NCBI GenBank assembly: GCA_036365515.1
Contig: CM070877.1
Span: 88,793,522 to 88,857,521, forward strand
DNA from: Torymus aiolomorphi
Lineage: Eukaryota; Arthropoda; Insecta; Hymenoptera; Torymidae
DNA length: 64,000 bases
Direction: 5' to 3'
The notes beneath the pieces were generated by a model. The model was not told where the DNA came from. It did not search any database and saw nothing but the letters and a program-made list of their open reading frames with translations. Made by a program: the position numbers and the translations under genes. This document shows, in pieces, positions 23,153-32,411 of the stretch (within the stretch, counting starts at the first letter, position 1; each line of letters starts with the position of its first letter).

Positions 23153-23748
23153 CGTCGAGGCCGAGGATTTACCTTCTTCTCCTTCCTTTCCTGCTGCTGC
23201 TGCTGTTGAGGACCCATGATCTTCCCACTATCTGGCCGCGTCGGTTTCTTTTTCCTGGTGACTGTGGTGAATCCGTTCTGCTCCGTCCTCCCTCTTTTGG
23301 ATGGGGAATCCTGCATCGGGATGTCCCTTAATCGACGCTTTTTGCTCGAAGTCGCCTTCCCCGCTGCTCGCTCTCTAATTACCGGTGCTTCCCCATTTCT
23401 CTCATCTGCTGCCGTTCCACGTGCTGGTTGTACCCCGGCCGAGCGGACTTCCTCTAGAGCCTCGGCCGCCGCGGTCAGAACTATTATGCCATCTTTTACC
23501 GGCATCGCGATGTTCTTCTGCTTGGAAGTCATGTCCCGCATGCATCTCAGTAGGCGCTTCATGACGTCCAGGATTTCTCTCATTCTCTCCGATTGGTCCC
23601 GCTGATCTCTACTCTCACTTACCAGCCGCGTCATCTCCTGGGCGAATGTGCTAGTTCCATCGGATCTGCTATCACTCACTATCACTCGCCACATCCAGGA
23701 TCGTTCGGGCTGTGCGGTCAGTTGGCGTGTTCGCTCCGCCTTCCCCAT
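23062..23748 (-). CDS. LINE ORF1 (Gag-like), 5' part
   Basis: The frame begins with MGKAERTRQL at 23748. It has a helical middle (MREILDVMKRLLRCMRDM, residues 76-93), a basic segment with SKKRRLRD, and a Gln run encoded by CAG repeats near 23200. Homology to Gag continues in the other frame from about 23155, so the last 30 residues of this frame are out-of-frame sequence. The frame change lies between the CAG run and about 23155, and is most simply a one- or two-base indel. ORF1 would be about 430 residues if undivided, a normal size for the clade. Confidence 0.8.
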   Translation of the reverse strand: MGKAERTRQLTAQPERSWMWRVIVSDSRSDGTSTFAQEMTRLVSESRDQRDQSERMREILDVMKRLLRCMRDMTSKQKNIAMPVKDGIIVLTAAAEALEEVRSAGVQPARGTAADERNGEAPVIRERAAGKATSSKKRRLRDIPMQDSPSKRGRTEQNGFTTVTRKKKPTRPDSGKIMGPQQQQQQERKEKKVNPRPRRCAIHITSTGKKSYLRTSLLRLNLRKRRRS

Positions 23749-24489
23749 ACAATTTGTGTTTTAAGACGGTTCGCCCATTATGGGAGCCACACCTCGGTGT
23801 GGCTACTATCCCCGCCTGTAAGAAACCCTATTTATGGGTGCCGAAGCCGAGAGGCGGTTTGTCGGACGGTCACTCCTATCGGCACCTAGTGACTCTACAG
23901 AAAAAGTTTACGGGATAGGCCCGCGCCATAATGAAGCAAAAGGTTTAACGTCACCCCTACCGAGTGGGCGATGTTGGGTCCGTCCCAACACCTGACCCAA
24001 ACCTCAGGCTAGACGGTGTGCGATTTGCCCTACGCAGCTTCGGGTATAAGGAAATATTGACCATGTAATCCTTCACACCTGCGCCCGGCTGACCTGGTTC
24101 AACCCTTCCATTGGCTCCAGTCGGTGGATACGTGTTGCTCTTCCCACATTGAACATGCACTTTCACTAGGTTTTCGCCCGTATCCCAGGGACTTACGCAC
24201 CCTAATATTACTCCATGCAGATGTTAGGTACTAACTTCAAGCATCACCCCGGTCGAGGAGTTTACTACTCTCCCCTTGGCTAGTCTGAACGGAATATCCA
24301 CAGACCGTCGACCGCAGCCCACTCATACTGTGCCCATTCATTCGTCCATTCTCACGTTCCTCTGTCCGCGATTGCTTATTCAATATATTCGCAGCTGACC
24401 AGTCCCAGCTGGCCCTTCCCCGATCCGCAACCTGGGGACGCGCCCGGCAGCATGGAAAAATGCTCATCTATGACTAGATAGACCTCGGG
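23749..24489 (-). promoter_or_regulatory. LINE 5' UTR and internal promoter region
   Basis: About 740 bp between the right-hand target duplication and the ORF1 start. R1-type elements carry their promoter inside the transcribed 5' UTR, so the start should be near 24489. Short open frames (23957-24166, 24237-24467) show no protein-like pattern. No specific promoter motif was identified. Confidence 0.6.
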
Positions 24490-24499
24490 CTCTCAAATA

Positions 24500-24502
<3 letters not shown>

Positions 24503-24541
<39 letters not shown>

Positions 24542-24557
24542 TATTATTATTATTACT
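24503..24557. repeat. (ATT)n microsatellite flanking the LINE
   Basis: Almost pure ATT run directly beside the right copy of the LINE target duplication. It belongs to the pre-insertion site, since the left target copy is preceded by unrelated sequence. Confidence 0.9.
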
Positions 24558-25600
24558 TACTTAATAATCTGATCAACCTAACTGAAATCAACCATACTTC
24601 ATATGTACTCTTGTAGAATATCTTTGTTCTCCAAGTCTATGTACAATGTTTCTTTAGAACTTTGTTCTTTAGAGTCGATCTGTCATAAGAGGATTATAAT
24701 TATATTAAATTATCGTAGCCAAGTCGCGAAATGTTTTCTTATATAAATATATATTGATCGAATACACATAATACTAAGTATTTAATAATACTAAAGTCAG
24801 TTTACGGATAGACACTACTACCGCTCTATTTTACTTGAATAAAGTGGAAAAGACAATTTCAAATAATAACTAAACTAATTTGGTTGCTTTACCTACAAAA
24901 GAATAATCTACGGTAATTCACCTGATATTTTACCTTTATAGAAAGAAGTAGACGCAACTAAAGCATCCGAATAAACATTATTGATATAGATTTGGTGTTG
25001 ACTGAGACCACCAATTACTTCATTCAAATAATAGTTTATTCTATACAAATTAAACACAAGAAAGTACTGAAATCAATTAATTGTAGTCAAGTACCGGCCA
25101 TAAGAACTTTTCGTACCTCGCATGTAAAATTACATTTTACGCCCACTTTGTAACCTCAAAATTATTCAGCCAGCGGGCATAAAGCACTACACTAACGCCC
25201 AAGAAGCCCAATAGCTGACACACTCCTACAAAACTTTATAGTACTTATGTACCTTACGCCCGTGTGGGCGAAAATTATTTTAATTATATAACTATAATGC
25301 CTTCTTTTTATTTCTAAAATTCATAAGAATTTTTTCAGGTATTTACGAAAAGTCAAAGCCTATATAAAAAAATTACATAGTTACCAACACATCAATATTT
25401 TTCATTATTCCTCCTCAATTTTGAATTTTCTATCATATTACGCATCTTGGAAGGACAAGAGAAGTCTAGAGCTGCCCTAGCAGGGTTGGTCCTTCGACCT
25501 CCCGTACATACTTGGCGGGCCCGACGGTTTGCAGATTCTGTAGTTCTTTCAATATAAAGTTTGTTAGTATATTATTCTTTTACAGAACATCTTGTTGGCT
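24558..25600. other. AT-rich spacer
   Basis: No ORF or repeat partner. A GC-richer patch at 25440-25560 has no recognised identity. Confidence 0.4.
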
Positions 25601-25609
25601 ATTTTAAAA

Positions 25610-26756
25610 ATAGTAGAAAATATAAAACATCTTGAACTAATTATTGATTGAAACTACTTAAATTAGTAACCCATGATCTTGTAAAATTAAAAACAATCAG
25701 TTTATGAACTAAGAATTACTAAAACAAAAGCTTTCTTCACATTCTTGTATACTTTTTGAAATAATTATCTGAATCTTGTGTAGAAAAATATTTACAGAGA
25801 ACTCCTCTGAAACATTTTGACGTCTCCCACCGTGAGAAAATTATAAAATTAGATTAACTGAGCACTTTTATTTGTTGAAATTATCACAACAATAACACAT
25901 CATTTTTGTTTTTTTCTGTATTTTAATCTTCATTTTGCATAATCTTTTAATTGGTGTTTTGCACTGAATTCACTATAATTATATTATATTTATAAACACT
26001 GATCACTTTTTAAGAATACAATAATATTTGTATCGGGTAGATAGATCACTACGTTATTTTTTATCAGTGAGATTCCAATCACTCGAGAAAAGCACAGACT
26101 GAGCTTATTCCACGAGTCTTCAAAAAAATTCACCAGCTATCCTGAGAAATAAACGAAGAAACCTGGCTAAACGGATTTGGCGAGCTGCCAATTCTCCTCT
26201 TCCAGCAAAATCTGTCCTGTATAATGCAGTCTACTATCAGTATCCCATATCTAGATTTTGACATCATAGCACTGGTTTTTATCAAAAGCTGAGTTTGGTG
26301 GTCAGAGTTATATGCACGAGCAGTTGCAACATTGTCAAGTACACTATCCCCACTGATTTTATACCTTTCAGCTACAGCATTTAATCTTTCAGGTCTTAAA
26401 GTACCTTCAGTATCATATGTATATGCACTTAGCCTCTGCATCTTCCATATCAACAGTTGGCAGTTAACAGCTAATGTGTGACAAAGCTGTTTTTCCAGTT
26501 CTAAATTCTCCAAAGATTTCTGTAATAGATCCTGTTTCTATTTCACCTCCTAAAAGTCTGTCTAATTGTATTACTTGTAGCTTATGAAGACGTTGCCGAT
26601 GTAATGAGAAGTTAATGGCATTACTACTGGTGCTGCTCCTTCGATAAGAATCTGTTCCAGAGGTCAAAGTCTGTGAGAATTTTCTATAATCTGAAAATGA
26701 AAAAAATTTTCACAAAGTATCTATTTTTTTATTTTTTTTAAGTTATAATTATTTTT
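25610..26756. repeat. Direct duplication containing RAD51 pseudogene, copy A
   Basis: Aligns with 27395-28563 from TAGTAGAAAATATAAAACATC to AAGTTATAATTATTTTT, with a small number of substitutions and indels. The unit carries a RAD51 exon-like segment on the minus strand plus its flanking intron and AT-rich spacer. Spacing between copies is about 1.79 kb. Confidence 0.92.
26126..26690 (-). pseudogene. RAD51: RAD51 recombinase pseudogene, copy A
   Basis: RAD51 is the strand-exchange ATPase of homologous recombination. This minus-strand segment encodes its ATP-binding core: [20 protein letters not shown] with Walker A GEFRTGKT, then [48 protein letters not shown] and Walker B ILIVD. A frameshift separates Walker A from QLCHTLAV (near 26500). 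An 8-base deletion relative to copy B just after Walker B shifts the downstream [20 protein letters not shown] stretch out of frame. A splice-acceptor-like TTTTCATTTTCAG precedes the segment (26691 onward on plus strand), so this is a copied genomic exon, not a processed cDNA. No other exons were found. Confidence 0.9.
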
Positions 26757-27165
26757 CCGGCTAAAACCATGTAGAATTTTAATATTTTCAAAAGATCTAC
26801 TATTCGGAAACATAACAAAACAATACACAAAGCAACAATTCTCTTTAAAAAAGAACATGTTAAAAACGAAAAGAAACGTTTAAACTTATCTGATATACAA
26901 TCGCTTTCAATAAAAAGTAAAAGAAACCTTCAAAATAGATCCTTGCATGTACGAATTCAAAACACTGACATCTTCGCACAGACATTGACTAAATTTGTTG
27001 AAGTAGATGAATGCTTCTTAAACATGGTTCCAAAATATTTCAAATAAATATCAAAGACTGGCAAGGGTACTAGATCTAATAATCATACTACTGTATCACA
27101 ATCAGCTAGCAAGTTAAAATATTGGTTGCAGATTCAAAAAGTAGCCATTACAGTAATTTATATTA
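26757..27165. other. AT-rich spacer between RAD51-containing repeats
   Basis: No protein-like frame; not part of the duplicated unit. Confidence 0.4.
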
Positions 27166-27169
27166 TGGT

Positions 27170-27392
27170 TTCATATACTGTATATCCACAGAACAGATGG
27201 CTCCTCTGAAACATTTGGCGCCCCTCACCATAACCCAATCACTAATTATATTATTTTCAACACTTGGATTCGTTGAAGTTTTCACTAGAAACCACTTGAA
27301 TTAATAACCCATCAGACACATCTTGCTAAATTAAAAACAAAAGTTTGTGAACTAAGAATCATTGGGAGAAAAAAGCTTTCTCGATATTCTTC
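27170..27392. repeat. Partial, diverged third copy of the duplicated unit's spacer
   Basis: CCTCTGAAACATTTGGCG, then ACTTGAATTAATAACCCAT and GTTTGTGAACTAAGAATCATT resemble the spacer of the two main copies (CCTCTGAAACATTTTGACG and ACTTAAATTAGTAACCCATG) at lower identity. This suggests repeated duplication of the block. Confidence 0.6.
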
Positions 27393-27394
27393 TA

Positions 27395-28563
27395 TAGTAG
27401 AAAATATAAAACATCTTGAAATAATTATTGATTGAAACTACTTAAATTAGTAACCAATGATTGCCACACATCTTGTAAAATTAAAAACAATCAGTTTATG
27501 AACTAAGAATTACTAAAACAAAAGCTTTCTTAATGTTCTTGTGTACTTTTTGAAATAATTATCTGAATCTTGTGTAGAAAAATATTTACAGAGAACTCCT
27601 CTGAAACATTTTGACGTCTCTCACCGTGAGAAAATTATAAAATTAGATTAACTGAGCACTTCTATTTGTTGAAATTTTCACAACAATAACACATCATTTT
27701 TGTTTTTTTCTTTATTTTAATCTTCATTTTGCATAATCTTTTAATTGGTGTTTTGCACTGAATTCACTATAATTATATTATATTTATGAACACTGATCAC
27801 TTTTTAAGAATACAATAATATTTGTATCGGGTAGATAGATCACTACGTTATTTTTTATCAGTGAGATTCCAATCACTCGAGAAAAGCACAGGCTGAGTTT
27901 ATTCTATAAGTCTTCAAAAAACTTCACCAGCTATTCTAAGAAATAATCGAAGAAACCTGGCTAAACGGATTTGGCGAGCTGCCAATCCTCCTCTTCCAGC
28001 AAAATCTGTCCTGTATAATGCTGTAGCACTGTCTACTATCAGTAGCCCATATCTAGATTCTGACATCATATAGCACTGGTTTTTATCAGAAGCTGAGTTT
28101 GGTGGTCAGAGTTGTATGCACGGGCAGTTGCAACATTGTCAAGTACACTATCCACACTGATGTTACACCTTTCAGCTACAGCATTTAATCTTTCAGGTCT
28201 TAAAGTACCTTCAGTATCATATGTATATGCACTTAGCCTCTGCATCTTCCATATCAACAGGTAGTTGGCAGTTAACAGCTAATGTGTGACAAAGCTGTTT
28301 TTCCAGTTCTAAATTCTCCAAAGATTTCTGTAATAGATCCTGTTTCTATTTCACCTCCTAAAAGTCTGTCTAATTGTATTACTTGTAGCTTATGAAGACG
28401 TTGCCGATGTAATGAGAAGTTAATGGCATTACTACTGGTGCTGCTCCTTCGATAAGAATCTGTTCCAGAGGTCAAAGTCTGTGAGAATTTTCTATAATCT
28501 GAAAATGAAAAAAATTTTCACAAAGTATCTATTTTTTTATTTTTTTTAAGTTATATTTATTTT
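27395..28563. repeat. Direct duplication containing RAD51 pseudogene, copy B
   Basis: Second copy of the 25610-26756 unit. It keeps bases deleted in copy A near the Walker B region but has its own 2-base insertion and other small indels, so the copies diverged independently after duplication. Confidence 0.92.
27920..28498 (-). pseudogene. RAD51: RAD51 recombinase pseudogene, copy B
   Basis: Same RAD51 core as copy A: Walker A GEFRTGKT, then [38 protein letters not shown] and ending with a frame carrying [15 protein letters not shown]. Here the Walker B end keeps SATALYRT, which copy A lost, but a 2-base insertion near 28064 breaks the frame before it. Another disruption after Walker A is shared with copy A, so the gene was already dead before duplication. 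The same splice-acceptor-like sequence precedes the exon at 28499. A functional RAD51 should exist elsewhere in the genome. Confidence 0.9.
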
Positions 28564-29163
28564 TTTACACAAAATATATAATACTTATCTATGTATGCAA
28601 GAATGAACATGCCATATCATTAGGTGATTAAAATTAATAATATCTGTTTTTTTTAGCTAATTACATTATATTTAAAAAATAAAAATACCATACGATATTT
28701 TCAGGTTATTGTAGTCACAATTTTATTTTGTTATATATACTAACTACATATAAATAGGTGAATCGTACATCTGAAAAAAAAAATAAAAAAATCAACACAA
28801 AGTGTCAATGTTCATTTCTAACAGAGACTTTAAATTTTGTAAATAAATAATACTCATCTGATTGTTTTTGTTGTCGATATACACAAATCTTGTAGTTAGT
28901 ATATAAACTTGTATTTACAACAAGGGCTACAAAAACAAAAAATATTTCTACAGCACAAGTACAGCATTTGCAAACTCTTCTATGCTAGAAACTATTTAAT
29001 CATGATCTATTTGTTGTCAATATAAATATTTGTTTTATGTGTTATTCAATGAAAGCAAGGAAGCTGTCATTTCTTCATTGACATCCAAGTCCTCTATTCG
29101 TCTTGTCAAATGTGAAGACAAAACTACTATATACTACTATTTCTAACCTATACATATACTCTG

Positions 29164-29166
<3 letters not shown>
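28564..29166. other. AT-rich spacer
   Basis: Nothing recognised. Confidence 0.4.

Positions 29167-29207
<41 letters not shown>
29167..29207. repeat. (CT)n microsatellite
   Basis: About 20 CT units in an uninterrupted run. Confidence 0.95.
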
Positions 29208-29210
<3 letters not shown>

Positions 29211-30057
29211 GTATCTGTTCTGTCATCGCCAATCGCCATTCATTATTATATTAGTACATGTGGTCGGACAAAAATGCTATAGTATGTACGGTCGGAAGAA
29301 AAATGTATAGTATATGAATCTTATGGAGATACATGGAAAAATTATAGAATCTGAAACCAGATATAAAATTTTTACTATTTAATATCTCTAATATGAGAAC
29401 ATCTTTTTACATGAAACTTTTTGTACAACATAGTATAACAAAATAGCATGTTGTTATTTTAATTTGGGTGAATATAAAAGCGATTGAAAGATACAGTAAA
29501 TATTTCAATTTCTCGGGCATCCATTTCAATAATTTATTTAGCGTATTTCAATAATTTCAATGATATATGTAGCGCGGTCGACCCTCAGGCTTCTTCTATA
29601 CTTGCCTTCGGATCGCTCCCGCGCTCCTTGATCCATATCATAACGCCTTTATAAGACTCAGACATCAACTACAATCGAACATTCGTTGGCTACTCGAACC
29701 CATAATCATAGGTTAGTAAGAAATTGGGCAGTATACAATTTAAGTAGCGTAATAAATACTTAAAGTAAAAAATTAAAATTGTGATATCTTGGCTGATTAA
29801 TAAATATGAAAAATGTATAAATAAAACCAAGTCGACCTTATATCTATAATCATTTCCCATTACATTTACTGACACTTAGTCAGTAGATTATTAAAGACGC
29901 CTGTAGAAAAGAGACTACAAAGACAGTATACAATTTGGATTATAATCTCCAACTAGCCTTAACTAATGAGTATTAAGTTATACTCCTTCGAGTTTCAAAT
30001 TAACGGAACCATTCATTAATTTACTGGTCATTAATTCATTAATTCATTAATTTAATA
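29208..30057. other. AT-rich spacer with a fragment shared with 13065-13135
   Basis: At 29582-29632 the block CTCAGGCTTCT..ACTTGCCTTCGGATCGCTCCCGCGCTCCTTGAT matches 13070-13118. The rest is AT-rich with no recognised feature. Confidence 0.5.
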
Positions 30058-30178
30058 CGTCCCTAGCGGAAATCGTTTCTGTAAAAAACTGTAAAAAACT
30101 ATAAATAACTGTAAATAACTGCTCGAATTAAGTAATAACAGTTATTTACATTTATTTACAGATACACGGTGACCCATT

Positions 30179-30743
30179 TTAAGGGGGTTCATCCAACCAG
30201 GAATGTATCAAGAATCAATGTCACCCAGCACCGTGCGCACAGGCTTGGTCGCATGGGGCCCCCCACTCTTGTAGTCAGAGCGCGTGTTTATACGGGACTG
30301 ACACATACACATAGCTTCGTGCCGTCTGTGAGCGTGCACACAGAGCGGCGCTCGTCTGTGCGTTCCCCCACCGCTCCAGTGTCGTCTGCACGCGCTGCCG
30401 AACACCTAAAATTCCATACTTTCAACTACAATATCTTAAAAACGGTGAAGCTAGGATCTCTGAACTTGTAATATGATATTCTAATTATTGATCTTAATAA
30501 CATATTAGTTTTTCAGACAAACGCTAAATGTATCTTTGAAGTTATAGACTGAATCGATCTTTCGCGCGTGTGCATCCCATAAGACGCCGTGTTAAAATGC
30601 TCAAATTTGACAATTAATATCTCGATAACGGTGAAGCTAGGCTCTTTTTTGTGAGGATATCATATAGATAATGATGTCAGGTACATGTGAAAAAAGTTTC
30701 AAAGACTTCCTAAATAAACTGGAAATTGGATGAACCCCCTTAA
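30179..30743. mobile_element. TTAA-flanked MITE nested in the mariner-like TIR
   Basis: GGGGGTTCATCCAA begins at 30183 and its reverse complement ends at 30739, each flanked by TTAA (30179-30182 and 30740-30743). Removing the insert and one TTAA restores a continuous mariner TIR that matches the other end. TTAA targets are the hallmark of piggyBac-type transposition. It has no transposase. Two internal direct repeats with ACGGTGAAGCTAGG lie near 30441 and 30620. Confidence 0.9.
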
Positions 30744-30810
30744 TCGCCGCACCCGGATTTCTCTGAACCTAAGCCAGATAGAGAAAAATGGTTCAGGCTG
30801 AGGAGGTCCG

Positions 30811-31053
30811 GTGAAATGGCTTGCTTCTTCATCCCATACTTCACCGTCAGACTTTTGTTTATGGTGGTATTTGAAAAATGCTATTTTTGAGCAACAACCC
30901 ACTACAAGAGCAGATATGCAAGATAGGATTCGTCGAGCATGCGCTGCTATTCCGAGACATACTTTGCAGAACACAGTTCGCCATTTTCAAAGGCGTTTGA
31001 CTATGTGCCTTGAAGCAAATGGTCGTAATTTCGAACACTTGCTTCGAGGTTAA
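30811..31053 (+). pseudogene. Mariner-type DDE transposase C-terminal remnant
   Basis: The 80-codon frame has SPSDFCLWWYLKNAIF, equivalent to the PDLTPxDFxLWGxLK segment that carries the third catalytic Asp in mariner-type transposases. It is followed by TTRADMQDRIRRACAAIP and a C-terminal QRRLTMCLEANGRNFEHLL, a typical end of these proteins. The first two catalytic Asp regions and the DNA-binding domain are absent. The stop at 31053 is at the expected place. Confidence 0.8.
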
Positions 31054-31072
31054 ATAAAAATTTATTTACATT

Positions 31073-31198
31073 AGTGAGAGGCGAGGGCACTCACTATAAT
31101 CAAGCACCCCGAACAGTGAGAGGCAAGGGGACTCACTTTAATCAAGCACCCCGAACAGTAAGAGGCAAGGGGACTCACTTTAATTAAGCACCCCAAGG
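31073..31198. repeat. Three tandem 42-bp units inside the mariner-like remnant
   Basis: AGTGAGAGGCAAGGG, then ACTCACTTTAATCAAGCACC and CCGAAC repeat at 31073, 31115 and 31157. GTGAG and CTCAC within a unit can pair. They sit between transposase remnant and 3' TIR. Confidence 0.85.
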
Positions 31199-31339
31199 GA
31201 AACAATCCTTACTACGTCCACGTCGTTGTTTCTGGGTAGCGCAAAAAGTAAGGTTAATACATTTATAACAGAAGCTTCAACGATCTTAAAGTTTCCGTTA
31301 AAAAATCATTTTGCCCTTGAGAAAAAATTTTCAGGGTTC

Positions 31340-31420
31340 AGGATGTGTGGGTTTGGGGATTAGCATGCGTGGGGTAGGGATGTGTGGGACTGGGGGGTGT
31401 GGGGTATGGTTGTGGGACCG
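31340..31420 (+). other. G-rich run with quadruplex-forming potential
   Basis: Within 80 bp the plus strand has at least eight runs of three or more G (GTGTGGG, TTGGGG, GTGGGGTAGGG, GTGGGACTGGGGGG, GTGGGG, TGTGGG), spaced by 1-12 bases. This meets the simple G3+ pattern. It stands out in otherwise AT-rich DNA. Confidence 0.6.
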
Positions 31421-31603
31421 GTGTGTAACAGTTCAGCATATGAGGGCATGAAGTGTATGGGGTTAGGATGTGCGAGTTTGAGTTTTCTTTACTAGGATGT
31501 GTACGTTTTGGGTGTGTGGGTTCCTCTATTAAGCCTACGATCAATTTGAACCAGCTTAGCCTGTGGTTCATGGAAAAAAAGATTTTAAACGGACTTTTCT
31601 GAG

Positions 31604-31775
31604 TTTGACCTAGATTTGACCTTGAAATGACCTTGGAAAAAATTTCTCAATATGATTTTGAACGTAAAATTTCCCGCTCTTTCCGAATCCGGGGTCAACA
31701 CTAGGTGTTTCCATATGAAAAAACCACTTTGACCTTGAAATAACCTCAAAGGTCAAGTTCAAGGTCAAAGACGTT
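31604..31775. promoter_or_regulatory. Cluster of TGACCT/AGGTCA half-sites
   Basis: The motif TTGACCTTGAAAT or its complement TCAAGGTCA occurs at least six times: 31605-31636 and 31727-31772. TCAAGGTCA is the extended half-site bound by orphan nuclear receptors such as FTZ-F1 and ERR. The cluster lies inside the mariner-like remnant near its right TIR. Function is only inferred and could be a sequence-repeat effect. Confidence 0.4.
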
Positions 31776-31889
31776 AGCGCCATTATGTGGCCCCCTTTGC
31801 CCCCTATAACTTTTGTCCGAACCATTTTTCTCTATCTGGCATAGGTTCCGAGAAATCCGGGTGCGGCCATTAAAATGGGTCACCGTGTA

Positions 31890-32411
31890 TTTACAGTTAT
31901 TTATAGTTATTTACAGTTTTTTAAAAATAATTCTGTAAAAATAAAGGTACTGATATAAGTTATTGACAGTTATTAAAATTTTTTTACAGATATTTACAGT
32001 TATTTACAGTTATTTACAGTTATTTACAGATATTTACATTTATACACATTAAATTTTTTTCGCTATAATAACAACTTTATTTTTATCAACAAAACTGTAA
32101 ATAACTGTAAATATCTGTAAATATCTGTAAATAACTGTCAATAACTTTAAATATCTGTAAATAATTGTTAATAACTATTAATAACTTTTATCAGTACCTT
32201 CATTTCTACAGTATTATTTTAAAAAAACTGTAAATAACTGTAAAAAACTGTAAATAACTGTAAATAACTGTAAATATCTGTAAATAACTGTAAATAACTG
32301 TTATTATTGTCTCAATTCAAACAGTTATTTAGTTATTTACAGTTATTAACAGTTTTTACAGTTTTTTACAGTTATTTACAGTTATTAACATTTCTTATTT
32401 TCGCTAGGGAT
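31890..32411. repeat. Right-hand 10-mer repeat block of the foldback element
   Basis: TTATTTACAG and its complement CTGTAAATAA repeat more than 30 times with a few reversals (near 32060 and 32310). It ends with TTTCGCTAGGG. Confidence 0.9.

Larger units (their letters stand above)
19158..24502 (-). mobile_element. Full-length R1-clade non-LTR retrotransposon with target-site duplication
   Basis: The element runs on the minus strand from 24489 (5' end) to 19171 (3' end). CTCTCAAATATAT is present at 19158-19170 and again at 24490-24502, a perfect 13-bp target duplication. A run of T (A on the element strand) sits directly inside the left copy as the poly(A) tail. It has a 5' UTR, ORF1 (Gag-like, zinc knuckles) and ORF2 (endonuclease plus RT), with ORF1 stop and ORF2 start overlapping as ATGA. 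That two-ORF design with an APE-type endonuclease and C-terminal CCHC is typical of the R1 clade. The right flank is an ATT microsatellite. Coding damage (see the ORFs) suggests it is dead. Confidence 0.93.
30163..31889 (+). mobile_element. Mariner-like DNA transposon remnant
   Basis: TIRs of about 70 bp start CACGGTGACCCATTTTAA at 30165 and end at 31887, flanked by TA on both sides, the Tc1/mariner target. Joining the left TIR across the nested MITE gives CACGGTGACCCATTTTAATCG and then CACCCGGATTTCTCTGAACC, matching the right TIR at high identity. A transposase C-terminal remnant lies at 30811-31053. The rest of the transposase is missing, so it is a deleted copy. Confidence 0.88.
30058..32411. 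mobile_element. 10-mer-repeat foldback element with TIR CCCTAGCGGAAAT, containing nested insertions
   Basis: The left end reads CCCTAGCGGAAAT and the right end TTTCGCTAGGG. Inward from both ends run tandem 10-mers of the AAATAACTGT type; orientation reverses several times, so it can fold on itself. The same ends and repeats occur at 41205-41698. The left repeat block is interrupted at 30163 by a mariner-like insertion and resumes at 31890. No protein of its own was found, so it is probably non-autonomous. An AT target duplication is likely from the other copy, but here the left flank ends GT. Class unknown. Confidence 0.8.

Noticed and set aside
19495..23889. Plus-strand open frames across the LINE
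   Set aside because: They are antisense shadows of ORF1 and ORF2 with no protein-like motifs.
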